Shown: positions 16,989 to 24,985, counted from the first letter of the stretch. The stretch is DNA of 35,444 nucleotides from Propionibacteriaceae bacterium (GCA_030538315.1 JAUNUF010000018.1:1-35444); one strand, 5' to 3'. The notes: generated by a model not told the origin, from the letters alone. Program-made: numbers and translations.

Positions 16989-17993
16989 TCAGATCAGGAA
17001 GGATGCGAGGTAGGCGATCACCACGGCCAGTGGCGAGGTCACCGAACGGGAGAACAGGACCGCGGAGACGCCCACCGAGACGGTTTCGGGCTCCGCTTCG
17101 GCCAAGGCGAGGCCTACGGGGATGAAGTCACACCCCACCTGGCCGTTGATGGCGAACAGCGTGGGCAGCGCGTACTGCACCGGAAGTGCACCGGCACCGA
17201 TCTGCGTGCCCATGAGGACGCCGACCACCTGTGCGATCGCACCGCCCGGGCCAAGAATCGGGGACAGGAACGGCAGACCGGTGATGACGCCGAGCAGGAT
17301 CAGCCCCAACGGGTTGCTCGCCAGCGGCGAGAGGATGTTGGCGAGCCATTCCGAGAGCCCTGTGTAGGTCACGATGCCAATCAGCAGCGACACGTAGATC
17401 ATGAACGGGAGGATGGTGTTCATCGTCAGCTTCAGCGACTCCCGGCCGGCGGTCAGGAGGCTGTTGATGAAGTAGCCGATGGCATTGCCGAACTTCACCA
17501 CGAATCCGGTGAAGCCACCGCCCTGGGCCGCGACCTTGGCGCGAGCATCGGCCTTGGCCTTGGCCGCCGCATCCACGGAGGAGAGTGCCTCGACTGCCGG
17601 TTCGGGGGCCGGCGCAGCCGCCTCGTCCGTCGGAGAGACGTCGTTGAGCCCCACGGCAGAGACGAAGACGTCCTCAGTGATGAATTTGGCCAGTGGACCA
17701 CCGGGTTCGCCGGGAAGCACATCGACGGTGGGGATCTTCTTCTTGGGGTAGACGCCGATGCGTGCAGTGCCACCACAGTTGATGACTGCGCAGAGCACCT
17801 CGGCATCAGGGACGTGGTTACGGAAGCCGTCCACGGCCTCAGCTCCGGTCAGTTCTGCGATCTTCGCCGCCACTGGGTGGATGCCACCACCTGTAACAGA
17901 CAGCACAACCTTCTTCTCATCGCTCGGCGTGAGGGTGAAGCCTGGGCCCCAGCCACCGCTGCCCTTCTTGATGCGAACGCTCTTGAAACTCAT
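16989..17993 (-). CDS. srlE: PTS glucitol/sorbitol-type enzyme IIBC (IIB plus C2 membrane domain)
   Basis: A 334-residue protein. The N-terminal IIB domain begins IRIKKGSGGWGPGF, typical of SrlE, and has the phosphocysteine Cys73 in VINCGGTARIGVYPKKKIPT. An Ala/Pro/Lys-rich linker of about 40 residues (PTDEAAAPAPEPAVEAL onward) leads to the membrane domain with ILPFMIYVSLLIGIV, PLGLILLGVITGLPFLSPILGPGG and FAINGQVGCDFIPVGLALAEA, all matching E. coli SrlE. The start overlaps the srlA stop (ATGA). The family transports and phosphorylates glucitol, and related members handle other polyols, so the precise substrate is inferred only. Confidence 0.95.
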   Translation of the reverse strand: MSFKSVRIKKGSGGWGPGFTLTPSDEKKVVLSVTGGGIHPVAAKIAELTGAEAVDGFRNHVPDAEVLCAVINCGGTARIGVYPKKKIPTVDVLPGEPGGPLAKFITEDVFVSAVGLNDVSPTDEAAAPAPEPAVEALSSVDAAAKAKADARAKVAAQGGGFTGFVVKFGNAIGYFINSLLTAGRESLKLTMNTILPFMIYVSLLIGIVTYTGLSEWLANILSPLASNPLGLILLGVITGLPFLSPILGPGGAIAQVVGVLMGTQIGAGALPVQYALPTLFAINGQVGCDFIPVGLALAEAEPETVSVGVSAVLFSRSVTSPLAVVIAYLASFLI

Positions 17994-18595
17994 AGCACTG
18001 CCCCCTGTTCGGCCTTGGAGCCCTGAAGGTGACCCTCGGCGTAGAGCCGGTCGAAGCGGGCAAACGTTTCACGGTGGCCGCCTCGGGCGATCAGCAGCCT
18101 TGTCAGCCACTGCGTGAAGATGCCGCGGATGAGGATGACGATGATGCCCACCAGAAAGTAGAGGATCGCCAGGCGCGCGTACTTCTCGGGCGCGATCTGC
18201 GTCACGCCAGCAGCGACACCAGCCCAGACGAAGAGCTCACCGGCATTGGCGTGCGGCAAGAGTGATGTGACCGGGTGCAGGAACGAGGCGGTCGAGTCGT
18301 AGTAGGCCGGCTTGTACCGCTCCGGGAGGAAGCGTCCGAAGGTGTAACACATCGGGTTTGTCAGCATGATCGCTGCGAGCATCGGCATGATCGTGTAGCG
18401 GGTAACGGCGTACTTTCCGGCCCAGCGCACGGCTCGGGTGACTCGCTCCTCGCCGATCCACGCAGTGACCGCGTACATGGCGGTGAGCAGAGCGAGGAGC
18501 AGCGGGAGAATCCCGGTGATGAGGCCCATCAGGCTCTCACCAGCTGCACGGAAGAGACCGATGAAGTGCTCGGCGAACCAGGCGATGTAGTCCAT
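17990..18595 (-). CDS. srlA: PTS glucitol/sorbitol-type enzyme IIC
   Basis: A 201-residue membrane protein aligning with E. coli SrlA: WFAEHFIGLFRAAGE, LMGLITGILPLLLALL, TNPMCYTFGRFLPERYKPAYYDS, LLPHANAGELFVWAGVAAG and LLVG-like IRGIFTQWLTRLL. It forms part of the sugar channel together with SrlE. Its ATG lies in TAATG, shared with the stop codon of a 27-codon ORF upstream, so translation may be coupled to that ORF. A GGGGAAAG precedes the ATG as a possible ribosome-binding site. First structural gene of the operon. Confidence 0.93.
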   Translation of the reverse strand: MDYIAWFAEHFIGLFRAAGESLMGLITGILPLLLALLTAMYAVTAWIGEERVTRAVRWAGKYAVTRYTIMPMLAAIMLTNPMCYTFGRFLPERYKPAYYDSTASFLHPVTSLLPHANAGELFVWAGVAAGVTQIAPEKYARLAILYFLVGIIVILIRGIFTQWLTRLLIARGGHRETFARFDRLYAEGHLQGSKAEQGAVL

Positions 18596-18678
18596 TAGCT
18601 TTCCCCGCCCCTCACGGTGGTCGCCAAGGGCGACGCAGTTGCGCCTCGGCTGGGGGCCGTGGCTTGGGTGATCAACAT
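18595..18678 (-). CDS. Possible 27-residue leader peptide of the srl operon
   Basis: A short ORF starts at an ATG (18678) preceded by GAAGGAGTTGGAG, by far the best ribosome-binding site in this region. It encodes MLITQATAPSRGATASPLAT followed by TVRGGES and ends in TAATG, where the TAA shares its last base with the srlA ATG. It has no similarity I recognise and no run of a single regulatory codon; Ala, Thr, Ser and Gly dominate. The likely role is translational coupling or leader control of srlA. It could also be a chance ORF, but the combination of strong SD and exact TAATG junction argues against that. Confidence 0.5.
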   Translation of the reverse strand: MLITQATAPSRGATASPLATTVRGGES

Positions 18679-18707
18679 CTCCAACTCCTTCGTTGTGAAA
18701 ATTCTTG

Positions 18708-18769
18708 CAGATGCATGTGGGATATTTTGCATCTGAAGCGAGTATGACATACCTTTTGAGGCGAAGCAA
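18708..18769 (-). promoter_or_regulatory. srl operon promoter and probable SorC-type operator
   Basis: On the minus strand TTGCTT (complement of 18764-18769) and CATACT (complement of 18741-18746) are separated by 17 bp and form a good sigma-A-type promoter. Transcription would start near 18735. Immediately downstream lies a perfect inverted repeat CAGATGCA / TGCATCTG (18708-18715 and 18728-18735), the only strong palindrome in the interval. A protein bound there would sit on the start site, which suits repression by the operon's SorC-type regulator. Confidence 0.6.
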
Positions 18770-18807
18770 CACGTTCTTCAAAAGGCTCGTGGCAAAAGGA
18801 ATCAACG

Positions 18808-19440
18808 ATGACGACCCAACAGCTCACCCTCGTCCGGCATGGCGAGATCGCCCAGAACCGCACCCACACGCTGGAGACCCATGTGCCGGGCCCTCCCCTC
18901 ACGGCGAGAGGCCAGCAGCAGGCTCAGGAGCTGAGCATGCGTCTTGCACCGCTGGACATCGATGCGGTGTACGCCTCGACGATGCTCCGCACGCAGCAGA
19001 CCGCAGTCCCTCTCGCGAAGCGCATGGGGGTGCCCATCGAAGTGCTCGAGGGGGTGCACGAGATTTCCTCCGGATCCCTCCACGGACGCGATGATCACGA
19101 AGCAAGGTCCCACTACTGGAACGTGGTCCACGCTTGGGGCGCAGGCCATCCGGTGGGGAGCCTCCCTTCAGGGGAGACCGGGTCGGATTTCTTCAGCCGG
19201 TTCAACTCCTCCATCCAGGAAGTACTCGCAGCGGGGCACCGTCATCCGGTCATCGTGAGCCACCAGGCCGCGATCCAGATCTGGGTTCGCTCCGTGACCG
19301 GTCTGAGCCGCGGCTGGATGAGGGAGTACCCACTCGCAAACACGGGCCTGGTGACCCTGGGGAAGTCCGTGTCCGGATGGCGGGTCATCGAATGGCAACA
19401 TCACGTGCGGGCGCTGGGAGAACACTCAAGCACTGGGTAG
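18808..19440 (+). CDS. Histidine phosphatase family protein (phosphoglycerate mutase-like)
   Basis: A 210-residue branch-1 histidine phosphatase. The catalytic RHGE motif is in LTLVRHGEIAQNR (His12 accepts phosphate), followed by PLTARGQQQAQEL, VYASTMLRTQQTA and the second catalytic histidine in PVIVSHQAAIQIW. The acidic residue expected between them appears in GVHEISSGSLHGRDD. Substrates in this family range from sugar phosphates to cofactors and proteins; none can be assigned here. It is divergent from the srl operon, and AAAAGGA lies before the ATG. It is followed after 14 bases by the SCP-family gene, suggesting a two-gene unit. Confidence 0.88.
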   Translation: MTTQQLTLVRHGEIAQNRTHTLETHVPGPPLTARGQQQAQELSMRLAPLDIDAVYASTMLRTQQTAVPLAKRMGVPIEVLEGVHEISSGSLHGRDDHEARSHYWNVVHAWGAGHPVGSLPSGETGSDFFSRFNSSIQEVLAAGHRHPVIVSHQAAIQIWVRSVTGLSRGWMREYPLANTGLVTLGKSVSGWRVIEWQHHVRALGEHSSTG

Positions 19441-19454
19441 TCTGGGGAGCCATC

Positions 19455-19904
19455 ATGTTCAAGCCCACTCCCGGAGTCGTCGCCGCGCTGCGCGAGCGCC
19501 TAGACTCAGATGGGCTGGCCGTGCTCGACGCCGAGCTGGCGCTACGACGCCCTGACCTCACCGCGATCCTCTTGCGTGCAGCCGCCGATCCGGCGCCGCT
19601 CCCCCGCGACCTCCTGGCCGCGGTCTGCCGCGCCGGCTGCACTCTCCTGGGCAAGCGACATCCGGGCGCGAGCATCGAGGTACGCGTGCCGCCATTCGCG
19701 GCGGTGCAGATCGGCTTCGATGCTGGTCCCCGCCACACCAGAGGCACTCCACCCAACGTCGTTGAACTCGACGGCGACACCTTCGCCGCGCTGGCCACGG
19801 GCAGGCTGGCGTGGGCTGACGCGGCAGTTCGCGCCTCGGGTGTGCATGCGCACGAGGCGGCACGCGCCTTCCCGTTGACGGCGTGCCCCGAAACGTTCAA
19901 CTGA
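19455..19904 (+). CDS. Sterol-carrier-family protein (bacterial SCP orthologue)
   Basis: A 149-residue protein. The C-terminal part ASIEVRVPPFAAVQIGFDAGPRHTRGTPPNVVELDGDTFAALATGRLAWADAAVRASGVHAHEAA is the actinobacterial SCP-2-like signature (RHTRGTPPNVVE is diagnostic). Members are widespread and uncharacterised; a lipid- or hydrophobic-ligand-binding role is assumed from the fold only. GGGGAG lies 5 bases before the ATG. Its last codons and stop overlap the first repeat of the putative PHO box that serves the next gene. Confidence 0.8.
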   Translation: MFKPTPGVVAALRERLDSDGLAVLDAELALRRPDLTAILLRAAADPAPLPRDLLAAVCRAGCTLLGKRHPGASIEVRVPPFAAVQIGFDAGPRHTRGTPPNVVELDGDTFAALATGRLAWADAAVRASGVHAHEAARAFPLTACPETFN

Positions 19905-19938
19905 CGTTCACCTGAGGCGGGGCTGGCGTTCACCGGGA
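19895..19938 (+). promoter_or_regulatory. PHO-box-like array of 11-base direct repeats
   Basis: Four 11-base units are in perfect register: GTTCAACTGAC (19895-19905), GTTCACCTGAG (19906-19916), a degenerate GCGGGGCTGGC (19917-19927) and GTTCACCGGGA (19928-19938). Tandem 11-base units with GTTCACC are the described PhoP-binding PHO box of Streptomyces. The last unit ends 16 bases before GTTGAT (19955-19960), a possible -10, so it would overlap the -35 position as in activated PHO promoters. It precedes the secreted choice-of-anchor I protein by 44 bases. Confidence 0.6.
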
Positions 19939-19982
19939 TCCGGTGGGCTGACCTCGTTGATCCCCCTTTCTCAGGAGAACCG

Positions 19983-21683
19983 ATGATCCTGTCCAAGCGC
20001 TTCGTCTCCGCGCTCGCCGCCACGGCCTGCACCGCGCTGCTCGCCACCGCCGGCGTCGCCGCGGCTGCACCCGCAGAGCCCGCGTTGAGCCTCACCCCGG
20101 TTGGCACCAACGCCACCGGCATCTTCGATGCGTCCGCCGCCGAGATCCCCGCCTTCGACCCCAGCACCAATCAGTTGTTCGTGGTCAATGCGCAGTCCGG
20201 CGCCGTCGACGTCATGACGCTGGATGTCTCCGGCGCACCCACCTACTCCAGCACCCTGTCGGCCGAGGGCCGCACGGCCGCTGACGGTTCCACCGTAGTG
20301 GAGGGTGCCGTCGTCAACTCCGTGAGTGTGGCTCGCGGCGTGCTGGCCGTAGCCGTCCAGCACGCTGACAAGGTGCAGCACGGCTGGACCCTCTTCTTCC
20401 GCACCTCGGACCTCGGCTACCTGGGCGGCGTGCGCGTCGGCTCGCTGCCGGACGGCCTCAAGTTCTCCCCCAACGGCAAGTACGTCGTCGTGGCCAACGA
20501 GGGCGAGCCTGCCGACGACTTCTCGACGGATCCCGAAGGCACCATCTCGGTGATCTCGGCCCCCTCCAACGCGAACCAGTACCAGCGCCTCTCGCAGGCC
20601 TCCGTGCGCACCGTTGACTTCCGCGCTTTCGACGAGGGCACCCCGCTCCCCGAGGGCGTGCGCGTCTATGGCCCGGACGTGAAGGTGCCCGAGGGCCATG
20701 AGAAGGCCGGCCGTATCGCCCGCAACCTCGAGCCCGAGTACGTCACCATCACCGCCGACGGCAACACCGCCTTCGTGTCGCTGCAGGAGGCCAACTCCAT
20801 CGCTGTGGTGGACCTCAAGAGCGCAACGCTCAGCAACATCTGGGCGCTGGGCTACGTGGATTGGAGCGTCGACGGCAAGCTCGACGCCTCGGACCGCGAT
20901 GACGCCATCAACATGCAGCACTGGCCCGTGAAGGGCGTGCTCATGCCTGACGGAATCGCCACCTACAAGCACCGCGGCACCAACCTCATCGTCACCGCCA
21001 ACGAGGGCGACGCCCGCGAGTGGGGCGATTTCGTCGATGGCGACCGCCTCAGCAAGAAGCAGTTCGTGCTCTGTGATGCCGAGTTCCCCAACGCCAAGGA
21101 TCTGAAGAAGAACGAGAACCTCGGCCGCTACAACGTGATCAGCGACCTGGGCTTCGACGCCGAGCGTGGCTGCTACTCCGAGCTGTACTCATACGGTGGC
21201 CGTGGCTTCTCCATCTTCACCGCCGACGGCGAGCGCCTCTTCAACTCGGGCGACATGGTGGAGCAGGCCATCTACGACCTCGTTCAGGCCGGAGAGCTCC
21301 CCGAGAGCGCCTTCAACGCCAACCACAACAACCAGCACTCCGGCGACACCCGCTCCGACGACAAGGGCGCCGAGCCCGAGGACGTGCAGATCGGCGCCAT
21401 CCAGGGCCGCACCTACGCCTTCCTGGGCCTGGAGCGCATCGGCGGCGTGATGGTCTTCGACATCACGGATCCCACCGCTCCCACGTACGTCACCTACGCC
21501 AACAACCGCGACTTCAGCGTCGTGTACGAGGACATGCCCGAGGCTGCCGCTGCAGGCGACCTCGGCTCCGAGGGCATGGTGTTCATCCCCGCCAGCGAGT
21601 CGCCGTCGAAGACGCCGCTCCTGGTGGTGGCCAACGAGGTCTCCGGCACCACCACCGTGTGGGAGATCTCGCTGAAGCGCTGA
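19983..21683 (+). CDS. Secreted choice-of-anchor I family protein (beta-propeller-like; often annotated alkaline phosphatase)
   Basis: A 566-residue exported protein. A basic N-terminus, a hydrophobic core and AAAAP around residues 27-31 form a signal peptide; no sortase motif or C-terminal membrane anchor is present, so it is probably released or loosely wall-bound. The mature part matches the choice-of-anchor I domain: VGSLPDGLKFSPNGKYVVVANEGEP, GTISVIS, EPEYVTITADGNTAFVSLQEANSIAVVDL, MPDGIATYKHRGTNLIVTANEGDAREWGDF, SYGGRGFSIF, NANHNNQHSGDTRSDDKGAEPE, LGLERIGGVMVFDITDP and PLLVVANEVSGTTTVWEI. Acidic NEGE/NEGD turns suggest metal binding. An AGGAG precedes the ATG. Its PHO-box-like upstream site suggests induction by phosphate starvation, which would fit a phosphate-scavenging role, but no catalytic site is proven. 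Confidence 0.88.
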   Translation: MILSKRFVSALAATACTALLATAGVAAAAPAEPALSLTPVGTNATGIFDASAAEIPAFDPSTNQLFVVNAQSGAVDVMTLDVSGAPTYSSTLSAEGRTAADGSTVVEGAVVNSVSVARGVLAVAVQHADKVQHGWTLFFRTSDLGYLGGVRVGSLPDGLKFSPNGKYVVVANEGEPADDFSTDPEGTISVISAPSNANQYQRLSQASVRTVDFRAFDEGTPLPEGVRVYGPDVKVPEGHEKAGRIARNLEPEYVTITADGNTAFVSLQEANSIAVVDLKSATLSNIWALGYVDWSVDGKLDASDRDDAINMQHWPVKGVLMPDGIATYKHRGTNLIVTANEGDAREWGDFVDGDRLSKKQFVLCDAEFPNAKDLKKNENLGRYNVISDLGFDAERGCYSELYSYGGRGFSIFTADGERLFNSGDMVEQAIYDLVQAGELPESAFNANHNNQHSGDTRSDDKGAEPEDVQIGAIQGRTYAFLGLERIGGVMVFDITDPTAPTYVTYANNRDFSVVYEDMPEAAAAGDLGSEGMVFIPASESPSKTPLLVVANEVSGTTTVWEISLKR

Positions 21684-21699
21684 CCGCCAGCGCACAGCA

Positions 21700-21733
21700 C
21701 AGCGGCCGCGTCCCTTCTGGGGCGCGGCCGCTG
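21700..21733 (+). terminator. Strong stem-loop between converging choice-of-anchor gene and glnA2
   Basis: A 15-bp GC-rich stem (21700-21714 with 21719-21733, one G-T pair) closes on TTCT, starting 16 bases after the stop. It can serve both converging genes, although only a short T-run (GTTT) follows. Confidence 0.75.
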
Positions 21734-21772
21734 CCGTGTTTGGGTGACTGTCGAGGTGGATCGACGGCGGGC

Positions 21773-23098
21773 TCAGAGTGTGCGGATGTGCCGCTCCAAC
21801 TCCCACGGCGTGACCTGCCGGCGGTAGGCGGCGAACTCGCGGCGCTTGTTGCGCAGGAAGTAGTCGTAGACATGCTCCCCGAGCGTCTCAGCCACCAGTT
21901 CGCTCTCCTCCATGATGCGAATCGCCTCGTCCAAGTTGTGCGGAAGCTCCTGGATGCCGATCGCCTTGCGCTCCCTGTCCGTCAGGCGCCAGACCTCGTC
22001 CTCCGTCTCCTCCGGCAGCGGGTACTCCCCCTCAATGCCCTTGAGGCCCGCATTGAGCAGCACCGCGTACGCGAGGTACGGATTCACCGCGGAATCGATG
22101 GCGCGATATTCGACGCGGGCCGAGGACTTCTTCAACGGGTTGAACTGCGGCACCCGCACCAACGCGGAGCGGTTGGCCCGGCCCCAGCAGGCGTACGACG
22201 GCGCCTCATCGCCGCCAACGAGCCGCTTGTAGGAGTTGACCCACTGGTTGGTCACCGCAGTGATCTCCGGGGCGTGGTGCAGCAGGCCGGCGATGAACTG
22301 CTTGGCGGTCTTGGACAGGTGGTACTGATCCGCCGCGTCATAGAAGACGTTGTTGTCGCCCTCGAACAGCGACATGTGGGTGTGCATGCCGGAGCCTGGG
22401 TGGTCCGAGAAGGGCTTGGGCATGAAGGTGGCGTGGATGTCCTGACTGACGGCCACCTCACGCACCACGACGCGGAAGGTCATGATGTTGTCTGCCATCG
22501 TCAGGGCATCTGCGTAGCGCAGGTCGATCTCGTGCTGGCCAGGGGCGGCCTCGTGGTGGCTGAACTCCACCGAGATGCCCATCTGTTCCAGGATCGTGAT
22601 GACATCGCGGCGGAAATCGGTGCCGTCGCCCATCGTGGTGTGGTCGAAGTAGCCGCCCTGGTCCAGGGGGGTGGGCGGATCGAGCTGGCTCAGCAGGAAG
22701 AATTCGATCTCGGGGTGAATGTAGAACGTGAAGCCCAGATCCGCAGCGCGTTTCAGGGCGCGCTTCAGCACGAAGCGCGGATCCGCAAAGCTGGGTGAGC
22801 CGTCGGGCAGCTTGATGTCGCAGAACATCCGCGCGGTGGAGCGCCCTGCCTGGCGCCACGGGAGGATCTGGAAGGTGGACGGATCCGGATGGGCCACCAT
22901 GTCTGATTCGAAGACGCGGGCGAAGCCCTCAATGGCGGAGCCGTCGAAACCCACGCCCTCGGTGATGGCGCCCTCAACCTCCGCCGGGGCGATCGCCACC
23001 GACTTGAGCGAGCCCAACACGTCGGTGAACCACAACCTGACGAACCGGATCCCGCGCTCTTCCATTGATCGCAGGACGAACTCCGTTTGCCTATCCAT
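21773..23098 (-). CDS. glnA2: Glutamine synthetase, GlnA2 type
   Basis: A 441-residue type I glutamine synthetase-fold enzyme. Characteristic blocks are FVRLWFTDVLGSLKSVAI, GVGFDGSAIEGFARVFESDM, EIEFFLL, GQHEIDLRYADALTMADNIMTFR, the ATP-binding ATFMPKPFSDHPGSGMHTHMSLF, and EYRAIDSAVNPYLAYAVLL with the metal and glutamate residues. At the place of the adenylylation tyrosine (NLYDLP in GlnA1) it reads VWRLTDRERKAIGI, so GlnE cannot modify it there; this is the usual state of actinobacterial GlnA2 (M. tuberculosis ends similarly, VTPYEL). The ATG at 23098 has no SD. In many actinobacteria glnA2 lies beside glnE; here about 10 kb of sugar-PTS and other genes separate them. Confidence 0.95.
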   Translation of the reverse strand: MDRQTEFVLRSMEERGIRFVRLWFTDVLGSLKSVAIAPAEVEGAITEGVGFDGSAIEGFARVFESDMVAHPDPSTFQILPWRQAGRSTARMFCDIKLPDGSPSFADPRFVLKRALKRAADLGFTFYIHPEIEFFLLSQLDPPTPLDQGGYFDHTTMGDGTDFRRDVITILEQMGISVEFSHHEAAPGQHEIDLRYADALTMADNIMTFRVVVREVAVSQDIHATFMPKPFSDHPGSGMHTHMSLFEGDNNVFYDAADQYHLSKTAKQFIAGLLHHAPEITAVTNQWVNSYKRLVGGDEAPSYACWGRANRSALVRVPQFNPLKKSSARVEYRAIDSAVNPYLAYAVLLNAGLKGIEGEYPLPEETEDEVWRLTDRERKAIGIQELPHNLDEAIRIMEESELVAETLGEHVYDYFLRNKRREFAAYRRQVTPWELERHIRTL

Positions 23099-23180
23099 GG
23101 GGCTAGTCTGCCGTGCCCGTGTCGGGTGCGTGACATTTCGCGTGCCTGCGTGATCACCACACGGCTCTACACTGGGCACC

Positions 23181-24026
23181 ATGGCTCAACCCGGCTGGTA
23201 CGCAGATCCCGCCGCGCCGAATGGTCGGCGCTACTGGGACGGTCAACGCTGGCTGGATCCGGAACCTCCCCGCAAGGGCGTCAGCCGCTGGGTGTGGCTG
23301 CTGGTGGCGCTCACGGTGGTGGGCGCTCTCGTCGCAGCTCTGCTCATGTTCCCGGGAGTCGCCAATCCCTTCGCCGCCACGCCTGAGGACACCCGCACCA
23401 CGCGCCCCACGGGCGAGCAGTGGGACGAATTGCTGCCCACGCCTACGCCCACCCCAACGGAGATCGAATCGGAATTTGGGCAATCCATCGACTGCCCGAG
23501 CAGCGGCGACTGGGGGCGCAGCGAGATCAGGGGCGGCCGGTTGCACGGCGGAGGGCTCAGCATCGTGCCTCCACAGGGGCAGCAATGGGTCATGTCGCCC
23601 GCCGCGTTCGAGTGGATGTACGACTACAACTCGATGCTGCGCGAGATCGTCCCCGGCTGGATCAGCAACGTCAACGTGGGCTACGTAAAGGTCTCCGACG
23701 GCTTCTCCACCAACTCGAAGGTCGCGGCAGAACAGTTCGTCAGCTGCATGTCGTCTTCCGGCATGTTCTTCGGATTCACGAAGCGCACCGTGCTCTTCAA
23801 CGAACCGTGGGACGTCGCCGGGCGCCCAGCCTGGCGCCTGACGTCGAACGTGTATGTGAGCGACTGGGATCACGCAAACATCGAAGGCGACACCGTCGAC
23901 ATCGTGATCGTGCCCACCGATGACCCAGACAAGTTGGCCGTCTACGTCAGCTGCGTCACCATCCGCCACGACGAGAACATCCGCGAGGTGGAGCCCGTCC
24001 TGGATTCACTCCTCTACGAGGGCTAG
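23181..24026 (+). CDS. DUF2510-domain membrane protein
   Basis: A 281-residue protein. It begins with a DUF2510 motif (PGWYADPAAPNGRRYWDGQRW, residues 4-24), then a membrane helix WVWLLVALTVVGALVAALLMF (about 37-57), a Thr/Pro-rich spacer PTPTPTPTE, and an extracellular domain of ~190 residues without a known signature. Four cysteines (in IDCPSS, VSCMSS, YVSCVT) may form a disulfide. DUF2510 heads are common in actinobacterial membrane proteins and presumably face the cytoplasm. TACACT at 23168-23173 lies seven bases before the ATG, suggesting a leaderless message. Divergent from glnA2. Function unknown. Confidence 0.8.
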   Translation: MAQPGWYADPAAPNGRRYWDGQRWLDPEPPRKGVSRWVWLLVALTVVGALVAALLMFPGVANPFAATPEDTRTTRPTGEQWDELLPTPTPTPTEIESEFGQSIDCPSSGDWGRSEIRGGRLHGGGLSIVPPQGQQWVMSPAAFEWMYDYNSMLREIVPGWISNVNVGYVKVSDGFSTNSKVAAEQFVSCMSSSGMFFGFTKRTVLFNEPWDVAGRPAWRLTSNVYVSDWDHANIEGDTVDIVIVPTDDPDKLAVYVSCVTIRHDENIREVEPVLDSLLYEG

Positions 24027-24041
24027 CTAAGCTGGGTGATC

Positions 24042-24890
24042 GTGAGCGCCATTACCCCGCATACCGTCACCCCCGTCCGCGACGTCCCGCGCACCATCCT
24101 GCGCCCGGAGTACGTCGGCAAGAAGGCGCCCAAGCGCTACACGGGCTCCGATGTGATGACGGACGACGTGATCGAGCGCATGCGGATCGCGGGGCGCATC
24201 GCGTCGCAGGCGATGCACGAGGCTGGCAAGGCCATCGCGCCGGGCGTCACCACGGATGAGCTGGACCGGATTGCGCACGAGTACATGCTCGATCACGGGG
24301 CCTACCCGTCGTCGTTGGGCTACCGCGGCTTCCCCAAATCCGTGTGCACCTCCGTCAACGAGGTGGTGTGTCACGGCATCCCAGACATGCGGCCCCTTGA
24401 GGACGGGGATCTGGTGAAGATCGACTGCACCGCCTTCAAGGACGGCGTGCACGGCGACAACTGTTATACCTTCCTCTGCGGTGATGTCGACGAGGAGTCG
24501 AGGCTGCTGTCCGAGCGCACGCAGGAGGCCCTCAACCGCGCCATCAAGGCCGTCAAGCCCGGCCGCCCCATTTCCGTGATCGGCCGCGTGATCGAGAGCT
24601 ACGCCAAGCGCTTCAACTACGGCGTGATCCGCGACTACACGGGCCACGGCGTGCACACCGCCTTCCACTCCGGCCTGGTCATCCTCCACTACGACGAGCC
24701 GCGCATGGACACCGTGATGGTGCCGGGCATGACGTTCACCATCGAACCCATGCTGACGCTGGGCGGCTACGACACCGAGGTGTGGGACGACGACTGGACC
24801 GTTGTCACCACGGATCGCTCCCGCGTGGCCCAGTTCGAGCACACCATCGCCGTCACCAAGGACGGCGCAGACATCCTCACCCTGCCCTAG
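24042..24890 (+). CDS. map: Methionine aminopeptidase, type I
   Basis: A 282-residue enzyme removing the initiator methionine. All five metal ligands are present with the exact spacing of E. coli MetAP (11, 63, 33, 31): Asp128 in KIDCT, Asp139 in HGDN, His202 in YTGHG, Glu235 in TIEPM and Glu266 in QFEHT. The N-terminal extension with [13 protein letters not shown] is typical of the longer actinobacterial form (M. tuberculosis MapB). TTCACT and TAAGCT (24005-24010, 24028-24033; 17-bp spacer) would start a leaderless message at or near the GTG at 24042; a GTG at 24036 is also in frame. Map is commonly near glnA2 and glnE in actinobacteria. Confidence 0.95.
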   Translation: MSAITPHTVTPVRDVPRTILRPEYVGKKAPKRYTGSDVMTDDVIERMRIAGRIASQAMHEAGKAIAPGVTTDELDRIAHEYMLDHGAYPSSLGYRGFPKSVCTSVNEVVCHGIPDMRPLEDGDLVKIDCTAFKDGVHGDNCYTFLCGDVDEESRLLSERTQEALNRAIKAVKPGRPISVIGRVIESYAKRFNYGVIRDYTGHGVHTAFHSGLVILHYDEPRMDTVMVPGMTFTIEPMLTLGGYDTEVWDDDWTVVTTDRSRVAQFEHTIAVTKDGADILTLP

Positions 24891-24893
24891 CAC

Positions 24894-24945
24894 CGGTTCC
24901 TGAGCCCGCCTCTGCGACGAAGGAGCCAGGCGGGTCGAAGGACGC
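24894..24945 (+). repeat. REP-like palindromic repeat, copy 1
   Basis: The element starts GGTTCCTGAGC and ends GTCGAAGGACG. Between them is a hairpin of CCGCCT (24907-24912) and AGGCGG (24928-24933). A second copy in opposite orientation at 27645-27682 has the same ends but a different hairpin sequence. It lies directly after the map stop and could also act as its terminator. Confidence 0.5.
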
Positions 24946-24946
24946 A

Positions 24947-24973
24947 GGAACTGCTCACAACCTTTCTCGTAGA
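24947..24973 (+). promoter_or_regulatory. Possible ECF-type promoter of the SigE-family sigma gene
   Basis: GGAACT (24947-24952) and CGTAGA (24968-24973), 15 bases apart, resemble the GGAAC/CGT boxes of ECF-sigma promoters and would start transcription a few bases before the ATG at 24986. GGAAC is also the mirror partner of GTTCC in the adjoining repeat, so the match may be coincidental. Confidence 0.35.
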
Positions 24974-24985
24974 TGGGCCGTCCTC

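Noticed and set aside
21773-23098. glnA2 as the target of GlnE from this window
   Set aside because: The tyrosine that GlnE modifies is replaced in a VWRLTD context, so the target must be another glutamine synthetase.
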